A stretch of DNA of 64,000 nucleotides from Smithella sp. (GTDB lineage Bacteria > Desulfobacterota > Syntrophia > Syntrophales > Smithellaceae). Below the pieces are notes generated by a model. It saw only the letters and a program-made list of their open reading frames with translations, was not told where the DNA came from and ran no database searches. Below, one piece after another: positions 44,682 to 53,889 of the stretch. Within the stretch, counting starts at the first letter, position 1. Every line of letters starts with the position of its first letter. Position numbers and translations under genes: made by a program. Location of the stretch: contig SCVW01000025.1 of the NCBI GenBank assembly GCA_007244375.1, forward strand, positions 1-64,000, in the 5' to 3' direction.

Positions 44682-45446
44682 TTAATGAACATCAGCTTTC
44701 TTTTCTTTATTTTTTTTAACGAACTTTACCAGCCACCAAACGGGTCCGGAAAGCGCATATCCCAATATAATCACAAAAAACATCAATTCCGGTTCTGCCA
44801 CAATGATAATTGATGCAACGACTAACCAGAAAAATACCGTAAACGGTTTCCGGGCAAGAAGCTTCATATCCTTGAAGCTGTAATATTTGATACCGCTGAC
44901 CATCAAAAGCGATAAGATAATTACAAATATCATTATAAAAATATTATGAAATTTACCTTCCACTCCGATATATTCGCTACTGAAGAAAATTACAGTGGTT
45001 GCTATAACCGAAGCCGCCGCCGGAATGGGCAAACCGTTGAATACGCTGCTTTCAATAATACCTATCTGGATGTTATAGCGGGCTAATCTTAGAGCACCAC
45101 AGAGAACAAACAGAAAGGCCACAATCCATCCCCATTTACCGTAAATAGACATGGCCCATGAATACGCTAAAAGAGAAGGGGCAATACCAAAAGCTATCAC
45201 ATCGGCCAGAGAATCATATTCTGCACCGAACTTGGAAGTCGTATTCGTAAGGCGCGCAATCCGGCCGTCCAATCCGTCAAAGAGAACGGAAAATAAAATT
45301 GCAATGGATGCAGGAACGAAATGTTCTTTAAATGATGCAATAATGGAATAGAATCCGCAAAATAAACTGGCCGAGGTGAAAAGATTCGGCAGGATGTAGA
45401 TTCCTTTTTTCATTCGCGTTCTGCGTGGTGAATTTTCTTCGGTCAT
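44682..45446 (-). CDS. pssA: CDP-diacylglycerol-serine O-phosphatidyltransferase
   Basis: 254 residues with about eight hydrophobic segments. LFDGLDGRIARLTNTTSKFGAEYDSLADVIAFG matches the CDP-alcohol phosphotransferase motif D-G-x2-A-R-x8-G-x3-D-x3-D. It makes phosphatidylserine. The ATG overlaps the upstream psd stop by four bases (ATGA), and psd uses its product. Confidence 0.93.
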   Translation of the reverse strand: MTEENSPRRTRMKKGIYILPNLFTSASLFCGFYSIIASFKEHFVPASIAILFSVLFDGLDGRIARLTNTTSKFGAEYDSLADVIAFGIAPSLLAYSWAMSIYGKWGWIVAFLFVLCGALRLARYNIQIGIIESSVFNGLPIPAAASVIATTVIFFSSEYIGVEGKFHNIFIMIFVIILSLLMVSGIKYYSFKDMKLLARKPFTVFFWLVVASIIIVAEPELMFFVIILGYALSGPVWWLVKFVKKNKEKKADVH

Positions 45447-46084
45447 GACAAATACCCTAACACTGTTTCGCCGCCTTTGACCTTGTCTTTTAGTTTTACT
45501 GAAATTCGGGAATCCGGAGGCATAAAAACTTCAACCCTTGAGCCAAAACGAATCATGCCTATCCGTTCTCCTTTTTGAACCTTGTTGCCGATATTCACCC
45601 AGCAAACAATCCGACGTGCGATAAGACCGGCTATCTGTACTACCCATATGAAACGCCCATCTTCTGTACGAATCTTAATTTCATTGCGTTCATTATCGAG
45701 CGAAGCCTTGTCTAAATTGGCAGAAAAAAACTTCCCTTCATGGTAATTAATCGCTTCTATTTCACCTGCATACGCAGCACGGTTAACATGGACATTCAAA
45801 ACATTCATAAAAATACTTATTTTTTTGAATTTTCCGGAAATAGTCCCGTTTACTTCGACATCTTCTATTTTGATTATGCTGCCGTCGGCGGGAGAAATTA
45901 CTACTTTTTCTTCTTCCTGAAAATACCTATCTGGATTGCGGAAAAACCAGATTATGAAAAATGTGACAAACGCAAATAAAATTGTCAGCCAGCCAATACC
46001 AAAAAACGCAATAAATACAGTAGTGGCCAGGGACAATATGATAAAGGGATAACCTCCCGAAGCAATCAAACTATCATGTTTCAT
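45443..46084 (-). CDS. psd: Phosphatidylserine decarboxylase (short form)
   Basis: 213 residues, the short Psd type. RNPDRYFQEEEKVVISPADGSI and VHVNRAAYAGEI with the conserved His, then IRFGSRVEVFMP with the Gly-Ser autocleavage site that makes the pyruvoyl cofactor. It turns phosphatidylserine into phosphatidylethanolamine. Two membrane helices at residues 10-48. It has a candidate promoter at 46171-46198 and is coupled to pssA. Confidence 0.93.
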   Translation of the reverse strand: MKHDSLIASGGYPFIILSLATTVFIAFFGIGWLTILFAFVTFFIIWFFRNPDRYFQEEEKVVISPADGSIIKIEDVEVNGTISGKFKKISIFMNVLNVHVNRAAYAGEIEAINYHEGKFFSANLDKASLDNERNEIKIRTEDGRFIWVVQIAGLIARRIVCWVNIGNKVQKGERIGMIRFGSRVEVFMPPDSRISVKLKDKVKGGETVLGYLS

Positions 46085-46170
46085 AAAGCATACATCTTTT
46101 CTTATAAACTAATCGCATTTAACATGATACTAATGCAGCAAATATATGATTTTGCTGAAAACGGCTCAAT

Positions 46171-46198
46171 ATTAAATGGAATATTTTTGTTATATCAA
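46171..46198 (-). promoter_or_regulatory. Promoter candidate for psd-pssA
   Basis: TTGATA (46198-46193), a 16-base spacer and TTTAAT (46176-46171) on the minus strand. Confidence 0.35.
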
Positions 46199-46267
46199 TT
46201 GAATGTTCTTGTCAATAAATCTTTAATTTCTATGCAAAAATAAATCAAAACAGCTATTTGTTTATTC

Positions 46268-46296
46268 TTGCATACATCGGTTATATTTTATATAGT
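46268..46296 (+). promoter_or_regulatory. Promoter for the transglutaminase/ABC operon
   Basis: TTGCAT (46268-46273), a 17-base spacer and TATAGT (46291-46296) on the plus strand. The expected start site near 46303 leaves a leader of about 40 bases before the ATG at 46341. Confidence 0.6.
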
Positions 46297-46340
46297 CAAA
46301 TTGTTTTAAATCAATATCTTATCTTCGTCGGCTATTGTCT

Positions 46341-47804
46341 ATGCAAAAAATAAAATGGAATATAGTCTGGGGTATTTTTATTACTTTTGCTTTCTTTTTC
46401 CTGCTGTTGATTCGTCTTGAATTTTTTCACACAAATACACAATCGATAATCCCGTCCGATCAAATTATCAGTTCACCGAAGTCTCAGGATACATGGATGA
46501 ATATCTATCAAAACGGCAGAAAAATCGGTTTCGTTCACCGGATATTTGCCAACCTTGAAAACAAATATCACTTCAATGAAACTGTTTTTATGCTGATTAA
46601 CACCATGGGAGTGACTCAGGCTTTAAATATTCTAACCGAGGGAGATTTGAATCCTGATATGTCTATTTCATCATTTAATTTTGATTTGAATTCCAATTTG
46701 TTCCGTTTTAATGCCCGCGGTAAAGTGGAAAAGAACAAACTGATTCTTTTTACAGGATTTCCCGGATCACAGGAAAAAAGTGAAATTCAACTTAAAGACC
46801 TTCCTCATATTACCGGCAACATTTATGACGCCGCTTTTTATACCGACTTGGGGAAAAATGAATTCCGCAGTTTCAATATTTTCGATCCTTTTACACTTTC
46901 CACTAAATCAATTAAAGTTACCAGATACGCCGACGAAATTATTCCGATAATGGGAAAAAGAATATTGGCAAAAAAATATTGTGCCGATTTTATGGGTGCT
47001 AAAAACTGTGCATGGCTTGGCAAAGACGGAGATGTTTTGAAGGAAACCGGTATTCTGGGACTCTCCATGGTAAAAGTCAGCCCGCAAAAAGCCCGGGAAG
47101 GCATAGTTGATCAGGGTAGCGTTGATTTGACCCGGCTTTCTTCCATTGATTCCAATGTTAAAATTACCGAACCGGACAAACTGAAATCGATAAAAATAAA
47201 AATCGAGGGCATCGGCGATTTGCTGTCCCTGGATGGTGACAGGCAAAGTTTCCGTAAAGGTATTTTGACTGTTACCAGGGAGCGGCTGCCCCTGTCTTCA
47301 ACTTTTAATAATGTTCCGCAAAAAATCGCAGCATTTTTAAAGCCCGCTCCTTTCATGCAATCCGACAATCCGGAAATAAAAGACCGGGTAGATAAAATAA
47401 TTTCTCCTGCAGACACTGACGAACAGAAGGCAAGAAAAATCGTCAACTGGGTTTATCGCAATATCAGGAAAAAACCGGTTTTATCGGTTCCCAACGCACT
47501 GGAAGTTTTGAGAAACAAAGCAGGCGACTGCAACGAACATTCCATATTGACAGTTGCCCTGTTGCGCGCTGCCGGGATTCCGGCTCAAATGGAAGCGGGA
47601 CTTGTTTATCTGCACGACAGATTTTACTGGCATGCGTGGAATGTTCTCTACCTGGGAAAATGGATCACTGCCGATACCGTTTTCAATCAACTACCGGCCG
47701 ATGTCACCCATATCAGGCTGGTTCGCGGTGATAGTGTCGAGCAACTTAATTTAATGGGCGCAATAGGTAAAATCAAACTGGAGGTATTGGAACAGATTAA
47801 ATGA
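46341..47804 (+). CDS. Membrane-anchored transglutaminase-like protein
   Basis: 487 residues. An N-terminal signal anchor (WNIVWGIFITFAFFFLLLIRL) puts the rest in the periplasm. The transglutaminase core near residues 370-460 has the Cys in NKAGDCNEHSILTVALLRAAGIPAQ, the His in FYWHAWNVLYLGKWITADTVF and the Asp in TADTVF. A large domain of unknown fold (MNIYQNGRKIGFVHRIFANL at the start) precedes it. ATG 46341 is preferred over a TTG six bases upstream. The stop overlaps the ABC ATPase start by four bases (ATGA). Such enzymes are usually proteases or amide hydrolases; the target is unknown. Confidence 0.8.
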   Translation: MQKIKWNIVWGIFITFAFFFLLLIRLEFFHTNTQSIIPSDQIISSPKSQDTWMNIYQNGRKIGFVHRIFANLENKYHFNETVFMLINTMGVTQALNILTEGDLNPDMSISSFNFDLNSNLFRFNARGKVEKNKLILFTGFPGSQEKSEIQLKDLPHITGNIYDAAFYTDLGKNEFRSFNIFDPFTLSTKSIKVTRYADEIIPIMGKRILAKKYCADFMGAKNCAWLGKDGDVLKETGILGLSMVKVSPQKAREGIVDQGSVDLTRLSSIDSNVKITEPDKLKSIKIKIEGIGDLLSLDGDRQSFRKGILTVTRERLPLSSTFNNVPQKIAAFLKPAPFMQSDNPEIKDRVDKIISPADTDEQKARKIVNWVYRNIRKKPVLSVPNALEVLRNKAGDCNEHSILTVALLRAAGIPAQMEAGLVYLHDRFYWHAWNVLYLGKWITADTVFNQLPADVTHIRLVRGDSVEQLNLMGAIGKIKLEVLEQIK

Positions 47805-48535
47805 TTAAGTTACAGGAACTGACCAAAGATTACGGAACGGTTGTTGCGGTCAACAAACTCAATTTAAATGTTGCCGCCGGTGAAATTTACGGTTTTATCG
47901 GACCCAATGGTGCCGGCAAAACAACAACCATTCGCATGATGGGCGGTATTCTTGCTCCTACATCCGGTGGAATTATTATCGGCGGATTGGATATGGCTCA
48001 AAAACCGGTCGAAGCAAAAAAATTGATCGGGTTTATCCCAGACAGGCCTTTTCTTTATGAAAAACTGACAGGGATGGAATTCCTGCAATTTTCGGCTGAT
48101 CTGTACAACGTTGAGCGTGACACATTTTTAGAAAAAGCACCAAAACTTCTGCAACAATTTGCTTTGAGGGATTGGGGTGACGAATTGGTTGAAGCCTATT
48201 CGCATGGAATGAAGCAAAGGCTTATTATTGCTTCAGCGTTGTTACATGATCCGCAAATATTGATTATTGATGAACCAATGGTCGGCCTTGATCCTTCTGC
48301 GGTACGCATGGTTAAGGATATTTTAAAAGAACTGGCCGCCCAACAGACGACTATTTTCATTTCTACGCACACTTTGAGCATTGCAGAAGATTTATGTCAT
48401 CGAATCGGGTTAATTCATAAGGGCACACTATTGGCACAAGGGACACTGGATGAATTAAAGCATATCGCCAAGCTGGGCGAAGCCGGACTTGAAGAAGTAT
48501 TTTTAACAATCATTAAAGAAAATACGTTTATATGA
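47801..48535 (+). CDS. ABC transporter ATP-binding protein
   Basis: 244 residues. Walker A GPNGAGKTTTI at 34-44, Q-loop FIPDRPFLYEKLTG, signature YSHGMKQRLIIASALL and Walker B ILIIDEPMVGLDP, followed by the H-loop STHTLS. It drives the permease encoded next. The ATG overlaps the transglutaminase stop and the stop overlaps the permease ATG, so all three proteins are probably one system. Confidence 0.93.
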   Translation: MIKLQELTKDYGTVVAVNKLNLNVAAGEIYGFIGPNGAGKTTTIRMMGGILAPTSGGIIIGGLDMAQKPVEAKKLIGFIPDRPFLYEKLTGMEFLQFSADLYNVERDTFLEKAPKLLQQFALRDWGDELVEAYSHGMKQRLIIASALLHDPQILIIDEPMVGLDPSAVRMVKDILKELAAQQTTIFISTHTLSIAEDLCHRIGLIHKGTLLAQGTLDELKHIAKLGEAGLEEVFLTIIKENTFI

Positions 48536-50226
48536 ATAATACCTTTTTGCTTTTAAGACCGCGGTTTGTCTCCGCAATCAACAGTATGCGGCCCCGAAAC
48601 GGTAAACGCAACTGGCCGCGTTTTTTTATGTACGGTTCGCTCGGATTTGTTTTTTGGGCAGGTACTTTTATTATTTTCTATCGTGTATTGTTTTATTTTC
48701 AAAGCATACAGGATTTCGGCAACATATTGGCAATGAAATTGATTTCGATGCTGATAATCATCTTTTTCGCACTGTTGCTCTTCAGCAACATCATTAACTG
48801 TCTGTCCCATTTGTATTTGAGTCAGGATTTACCGCTTTTGCATTCTTTGCCGGTTTCATCAGAAAATATATTTTCTTCACGATGGATAATCAGCACTTTC
48901 GACAGTTCCTGGATGATTGTCGCTTTCAGTTTTCCGGTATTCTTATCTTACGGGCTGATATATAAAACAGGCATTACTTTTTATTTGACTTTTCTGGTCA
49001 CAATAGTTTTCATGTGTCTGATAACTTCTGCTCTCAGCAGCATCCTGGTTTTGTTCGGAGCCAAAATATTACCCGCCGGACGAATCAGAACAATTATTAT
49101 TGTTCTGGGCGTATTCATGACATTGCTTATTATTCTTGTTTTGCGTTTAATACGCCCTGAGCAACTGGTAAATCCGGATAGTTTCGCGTCGGTTGTCCTT
49201 TATTTAAATTCCATGCAAACTCCCGATTCACCGCTTTTGCCGACAACTTGGATGACCGATGTAATCAAATCTTCTCTCAGCGGTGAAATACAAAGCTGTC
49301 TTTTTAACATTGCACTTACCGGAACATGTGCCTTTATGCTCATTTTTATAAGTAACATGATTGCCCGTTTAATATACTTTAACGGATTTTCCAAATCGCA
49401 GACAACATCAAAAAGGCTTTTTGCCCCGGTAAAATATAAAGGTTATAATTGGGAAAACTTATTAAATTTTCTTCCGCGGGAATCAAAAGCTTTTGCTGTC
49501 AAGGAAATCCGAACATTTTTCAGGGACTCGGCGCAGTGGCCCCAATTATTTCTGATGATTGCTTTAATTGCAATTTACCTTTATAATTTTTCCGTCTTAC
49601 CTTTGGATAATCTGCCGATAAAAGCCGTATATCTTCAAAATATATTTTCATTTTTAAACATAGGACTGGCAGCATTTGTACTTACGGCAATTGTTGCACG
49701 TTTTGTTTTCCCTTCAGTCAGTATGGAAGGCGAAGCTTTCTGGATTGTTCAGGCAGCGCCGGTATCGATAAAAAAATTCCTCTGGATCAAGTTTTTTTTG
49801 TATTATGTGCCGCTTATCATTCTGGTAGAGTTTTTGGTTGTTGTTTCTAATTTATTGCTGCGGGTTTCTCCTTTCATGATGTTTCTATCGACCATAACAA
49901 TATTTTGGCTTGTTCCCGCTGTAGTGGGCATGGCCGTCGGTCTGGGTGCCGTGTATGCCGATTTTAAATCGGAAAATCCGGCACAGGCTGTAACAAGTTT
50001 CGGTGGACTCGTCTTTATGGTTCTTTGTTTCTGTTTGATTGCAACGGTTGTAATCCTGGAAGCCGGTCCCGTATATAGCATATTTATGGCCGATTTACGT
50101 GGTCAAGGTATTTCTCTGTTTCAATTAACCTGGTCGGTTATTTCCTTTGTCTTTGCTTTTTCGCTCTGTCTGCTTGCCATATTTTATCCAATTTGTCTCG
50201 GCGAAAAAAAACTCAGAATCAGATGA
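48532..50226 (+). CDS. Large ABC-2-like permease
   Basis: 564 residues with about twelve hydrophobic segments in two clusters (roughly residues 30-250 and 340-560) separated by a soluble part. FYRVLFYFQSIQDFG, LPLLHSLPVSSENIFSSRW and MEGEAFWIVQAAPVSIKKFLWIKF resemble the large ABC permeases of uncharacterised export systems. It overlaps the ATPase by four bases. The substrate is unknown. An AT-only perfect hairpin (50278-50299) follows. Confidence 0.8.
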   Translation: MNNTFLLLRPRFVSAINSMRPRNGKRNWPRFFMYGSLGFVFWAGTFIIFYRVLFYFQSIQDFGNILAMKLISMLIIIFFALLLFSNIINCLSHLYLSQDLPLLHSLPVSSENIFSSRWIISTFDSSWMIVAFSFPVFLSYGLIYKTGITFYLTFLVTIVFMCLITSALSSILVLFGAKILPAGRIRTIIIVLGVFMTLLIILVLRLIRPEQLVNPDSFASVVLYLNSMQTPDSPLLPTTWMTDVIKSSLSGEIQSCLFNIALTGTCAFMLIFISNMIARLIYFNGFSKSQTTSKRLFAPVKYKGYNWENLLNFLPRESKAFAVKEIRTFFRDSAQWPQLFLMIALIAIYLYNFSVLPLDNLPIKAVYLQNIFSFLNIGLAAFVLTAIVARFVFPSVSMEGEAFWIVQAAPVSIKKFLWIKFFLYYVPLIILVEFLVVVSNLLLRVSPFMMFLSTITIFWLVPAVVGMAVGLGAVYADFKSENPAQAVTSFGGLVFMVLCFCLIATVVILEAGPVYSIFMADLRGQGISLFQLTWSVISFVFAFSLCLLAIFYPICLGEKKLRIR

Positions 50227-50277
50227 ATGATTTTACTTCAACCTTGCAGTAACACTTCGAACCTTCCATTGACAGAT

Positions 50278-50299
50278 TAATTTTAAAGACTTAAAATTA
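50278..50299 (+). terminator. AT-only perfect hairpin, possible terminator
   Basis: TAATTTTAA-AGAC-TTAAAATTA is a nine-base perfect stem with a four-base loop, starting about 50 bases after the permease stop. There is only a weak following T-run (ATTTT), so it is a weak terminator candidate. Confidence 0.35.
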
Positions 50300-50627
50300 T
50301 CTTGATTTTACCGCGCAAAAAAGCTACATAAAATGTGTATTAAAATTATACTCTTATATTCGTGACGTTACCGGTTAAGAGAAGAGAGCTTTAAATGCCA
50401 TTAAAGCGCAACTATTTGTCAATCTGTAATTTAGTGTAGTGTTTCATGAATGCTGTCATATCGACCAAAGGGAGATATCTTTCAATATTTAAAATTACTA
50501 AGATTTCTCGCAGAGTATAATCCCGCGTATGCGGGACTCGAAATGACATCAGTGTGAAGCCATTACTGAAACATTACACCAGCCATAATTGGTTATGAAA
50601 CAGTAAATTAAGATCATCGGGAGAAGA
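50300..50627. repeat. Intergenic region with TGTCAT...ATGACA palindrome
   Basis: The palindrome lies at 50454-50548 with inner CCCGCGTATGCGGG. Unique AT-rich sequence surrounds it. GGGAGAAG at about 50619-50626 is the ribosome binding site of the next gene. Confidence 0.65.
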
Positions 50628-51164
50628 ATGGAAAAAATCTGCATCGTAAAAAGACGGCGAGAACAAGCCCAACCGGAAATTAAAGTTACACCTGCACCGC
50701 CGGACAATCAGAAAGATATCCTCACACTAAAAAGTGTAAAAAACGATACTTTTGCCGATGAACAATCTCAGTTACCCAATAAAAAAATCGTAGAAGAGTT
50801 TTCAGATGATGCATCATCTATCATTTCCATAATTATGACCAAAGAGCAATCAGCATTACTTCAACGGTCGGAGTATATAAAAGAATTACTGGCGGGAGTA
50901 AAAAAAGATCCGTCACTTAATATAAAAATCAATTCTGACGGACAACTGGCTCTTAATTTCCGTTATAACGAATCCATACTCTTGAGAATGCTGTGCGCTG
51001 ATCAGGTATGTCAAATGCTGCAAATCAGCAAAAGTTTTCTGCAAAAGCTTGTTAACGAGAAAAAAATCAACAGCTATAAATTAGGCAGAATGAGACGTTT
51101 TTTACTGGAAGATATTCTGGAGTATTTGAGTAATGACGACGTATTCGCTCAACTTGATAAATAA
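50628..51164 (+). CDS. Excisionase-type HTH (HTH_17) protein
   Basis: 178 residues. The last third, MLCADQVCQMLQISKSFLQKLVNEKKINSYKLGRMRRFLLEDILEYL, is a winged-helix HTH of the excisionase/MerR-like HTH_17 type. The first 60 residues are polar and low in complexity. It probably binds DNA next to the ExeA-like gene that starts 79 bases later. Neither phage integrase nor other mobile genes are near, so it is more likely a regulator of the operon. Confidence 0.75.
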   Translation: MEKICIVKRRREQAQPEIKVTPAPPDNQKDILTLKSVKNDTFADEQSQLPNKKIVEEFSDDASSIISIIMTKEQSALLQRSEYIKELLAGVKKDPSLNIKINSDGQLALNFRYNESILLRMLCADQVCQMLQISKSFLQKLVNEKKINSYKLGRMRRFLLEDILEYLSNDDVFAQLDK

Positions 51165-51243
51165 TTAATCAGCAACTTATAAAATGTTATACATTGAAGG
51201 ATATATTGTCTTAATTCTAAAATAGTTTTTCAGGGAGAAATAG

Positions 51244-52935
51244 ATGTACTGCGAATACTGGAATTTAAATAAACCGCCTTTCGATAATGTACCTGATTCT
51301 TCAATGTATGTAGACTGCCATGAATCCATGGAAGATGTTATTTCCGAAACAATTTTTGCCATAAAAGAAGGCAATGAATGCTTTGCCGTTATCGTAGGTG
51401 ATGTAGGCCTGGGCAAAACTCTTTCTCTGCGGATTATCATTGATTCACTGGAACCGGAAAAATATAAGGTCGCGTTAATTACCAATCCCGCCCTTTCTTT
51501 CATACAGTTGTTGAGGGAAATTATCGGACAAATAACCGGCACGCAATGTCAGGAAACGAAAAAAGTCGATTTATTGGAAATATTCAATCGCCTTCTGTTT
51601 GAGGCAAACGATCAGGGTAAAAAAATTGTAATCGTCATTGATGAATCCAATGTTTTATCTTCCGGTAATCTGGATGATTTGCGCCTTTTAACCAATATGC
51701 AGGATGACGATCGCAATCTCTTTACATTGATTCTTGCCGGTCAGATGGAACTGGCACAGAAGCTGGAAAATCCCAAGAGAGCTAATTTATTTCAACGTAT
51801 CGGCACCTATTGCCATATAGAAAAATTACCATCGGAAGCAGCGGTCAAGACTTACATCGAATCAAGACTCAAGCTCGCCGGTAATCAGAAACAGATATTT
51901 GCCGATGACGCCATTCCTGTAATCTGGGAATTTTCCGAACACGGCGTTCCCCGTCTAATCAACAAAATATGTAAACTTTGTCTGAAAGCGGGAGAAACAA
52001 ACGAATTCAAGGTTATAACCGGCGAAGTCGCCTCACAAATAGCCGATCGTTTCCAGAAATTAAGTAAAGCCACCTCGCAAAAACGAAAATTGCAGGCTCC
52101 TCCGGAAATAGAGATACCCAAAGAAGAAATTTCCGAAAAACCTGAAGTTAAAGAGTCAAAGAAAAAATCCAGGTCTTCAACCGCAAAAAAAGCTGTTTCA
52201 AAATCAAAAGTTTCTTCAACTCCGGTTCCTCCAACACCGGAAACTATTATTGTTGAAACAAACGAGTTTTTTTCAAAGAAGGTTTTGCCGGAATCAATTC
52301 ATCCTCAACCGGAAGCCGTTCCTGTTGAGGATGAAGTAATGCCTGTTGTAGAATATTCCGCGACTCAAGCTCCTTCTCAACCGGAACCTACTTTTGCGGA
52401 AACAAATGAAGCGGCTCAGAAACTGATTCCAATACCAGTTACCCCGCAACCGGAAGTTGTTCCTTTTGAAAAGAAAGGAGTGCCGCCGCTACGAGTACCT
52501 TCAACTGACATTTCTCATGTACAGGAAACAAAGAGCATGGAACCAACAGTAGTTCCTCTGGCATGCACTTCTTCAACTTATGTTCCACTTCCTCAGGAAG
52601 CAAATCCTGTAGGAATAAATACAAAACCTGCACTAGAATCATCTACAACTCCGCAAGAAAATGAAGAACAACCGGCAAAAGTTGAGGCGGAAGTTTACGA
52701 AGAAGTATTTGTATGCAAACAAAAAGTTAAAATGTTGATTCCTGATAATATTATAAGACAGGCAAAATTGGCAAATTCCGACAGTAAAAACAAATTGGCA
52801 GGCTATTGGTCAGCACAAGTTATCAAGGAAAATCCGCATGTCATGCATTCACCGGCTATTGATCCGGTTTCAATCTGGTTTGAAATTAAAAATGTTATTT
52901 TAAGTAAGTTCAACGGTGTATCGGGCAACAACTGA
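51244..52935 (+). CDS. ExeA/GspA-like AAA ATPase with long Pro/Glu-rich linker
   Basis: 563 residues. The start YCEYWNLNKPPFDNVPDSSMY is typical of ExeA/GspA-like ATPases. Walker A is GDVGLGKT at 52-59 and Walker B VIVIDES at 129-135, followed by LAGQMELAQKLENPKRANLFQRIG. Residues about 280-490 are Pro/Glu/Ser/Thr-rich and unlike any domain I know. The last 75 residues (EVYEEVFVCKQKVKMLIPDNIIR...) are again structured. True ExeA carries a peptidoglycan-binding domain, which is missing here. It shares an operon with the HTH and TPR genes (15-base gap to the latter). Confidence 0.75.
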   Translation: MYCEYWNLNKPPFDNVPDSSMYVDCHESMEDVISETIFAIKEGNECFAVIVGDVGLGKTLSLRIIIDSLEPEKYKVALITNPALSFIQLLREIIGQITGTQCQETKKVDLLEIFNRLLFEANDQGKKIVIVIDESNVLSSGNLDDLRLLTNMQDDDRNLFTLILAGQMELAQKLENPKRANLFQRIGTYCHIEKLPSEAAVKTYIESRLKLAGNQKQIFADDAIPVIWEFSEHGVPRLINKICKLCLKAGETNEFKVITGEVASQIADRFQKLSKATSQKRKLQAPPEIEIPKEEISEKPEVKESKKKSRSSTAKKAVSKSKVSSTPVPPTPETIIVETNEFFSKKVLPESIHPQPEAVPVEDEVMPVVEYSATQAPSQPEPTFAETNEAAQKLIPIPVTPQPEVVPFEKKGVPPLRVPSTDISHVQETKSMEPTVVPLACTSSTYVPLPQEANPVGINTKPALESSTTPQENEEQPAKVEAEVYEEVFVCKQKVKMLIPDNIIRQAKLANSDSKNKLAGYWSAQVIKENPHVMHSPAIDPVSIWFEIKNVILSKFNGVSGNN

Positions 52936-52950
52936 TGCTATGAAATAATT

Positions 52951-53856
52951 ATGAAAGCTCCGGATAAAGAATCTTCAGATAAAACTTCTTCTCCTAATTC
53001 CTATAATGCTTATCCAAAACATAATAAATTGATAATTGCCAGCCGTAAGAAAGACACTGAAAAATGCCAAAAATATGTCGAAGATTACGTCAAACTGGGT
53101 TATATTCATCTGGAAAGCAATAATTACGAAGAAGCTTTAAATTGTTTTCAAAAAATTGCTGAGATTGAGCCGGGCAATCCGAAAACATTCATCAATATCG
53201 GATATATCTATGAAAAGATGGACATGCTCGATTCTGCAAAAAAATGTTATGAAAAATCGCTGGAAATAAAAGCCGATGACATTGAAGCGATCCTCAATAT
53301 CGGGAAGATATTAGAGTTGCAGGGTGATTATCACCATGCTGTCGATCAATACAAAAAGGCCATCGGAATCGCCTCGCAAGACGTGGAACCGCGTTTTTGC
53401 CTTGCCGCTTTATACGACAAACATGATATGTATGATGAAGCGCTGGACGAATATGAAAATATCATCAGGATTAATCCTGTACATGCAAAGGCTTTATACA
53501 ATTTGGGTAGAATTCATTTCCAATACGGAAACTATTCTGAAGCCTCGAAAAATTTTACAACTGTTTTGGATATGGAACCGGGAAATGCCGACGCATGGAA
53601 TGATCTGGGCTCTGTTTATGAAATAAACAACGATGTTGATAAAGCGATATCTTCATACAATAGAGCACTGGAAGTTGATCCTTTTCATGAAGAAACCAAC
53701 TTTAATCTGGCTAATATTCAATATTCATTATACCTATCGCAACCTCAAAGCGTAAACATAGATGATATCATTCAACGCCTTGTTTTCGTTCTTGCCCGAA
53801 ATCCTAATAATAGAAAAGTCCGGAAACTTCTCAATGAAATAAACTCTTCACAATAG
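52951..53856 (+). CDS. Tetratricopeptide-repeat protein
   Basis: 301 residues. About six or seven TPR units run from residue 45 to 270 (for example VKLGYIHLESNNYEEALNCF, FINIGYIYEKMDMLDSAKKC, ALYNLGRIHFQYGNYSEA, AWNDLGSVYEINNDVDKA). No signal peptide is seen. It probably forms a scaffold for the ATPase encoded 15 bases upstream. It converges with tsaB, with a gap of only 13 bases between stops. Confidence 0.85.
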   Translation: MKAPDKESSDKTSSPNSYNAYPKHNKLIIASRKKDTEKCQKYVEDYVKLGYIHLESNNYEEALNCFQKIAEIEPGNPKTFINIGYIYEKMDMLDSAKKCYEKSLEIKADDIEAILNIGKILELQGDYHHAVDQYKKAIGIASQDVEPRFCLAALYDKHDMYDEALDEYENIIRINPVHAKALYNLGRIHFQYGNYSEASKNFTTVLDMEPGNADAWNDLGSVYEINNDVDKAISSYNRALEVDPFHEETNFNLANIQYSLYLSQPQSVNIDDIIQRLVFVLARNPNNRKVRKLLNEINSSQ

Positions 53857-53865
53857 AAAATTCAT

Positions 53866-53889
53866 AAACTTATTTTTTTAAAAAAGTTT
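53866..53889. terminator. AT-rich hairpin between convergent genes, possible bidirectional terminator
   Basis: AAACT-T...A-AGTTT arms with inner TTT/AAA and flanking T-runs lie between the TPR and tsaB stops, overlapping the tsaB end. The stem has a mismatch and is weak. Confidence 0.35.

Noticed and set aside
50628-51164. Phage excisionase or integrated element
   Set aside because: No integrase, attachment-site repeat or phage genes are near; the HTH gene is more likely a regulator.
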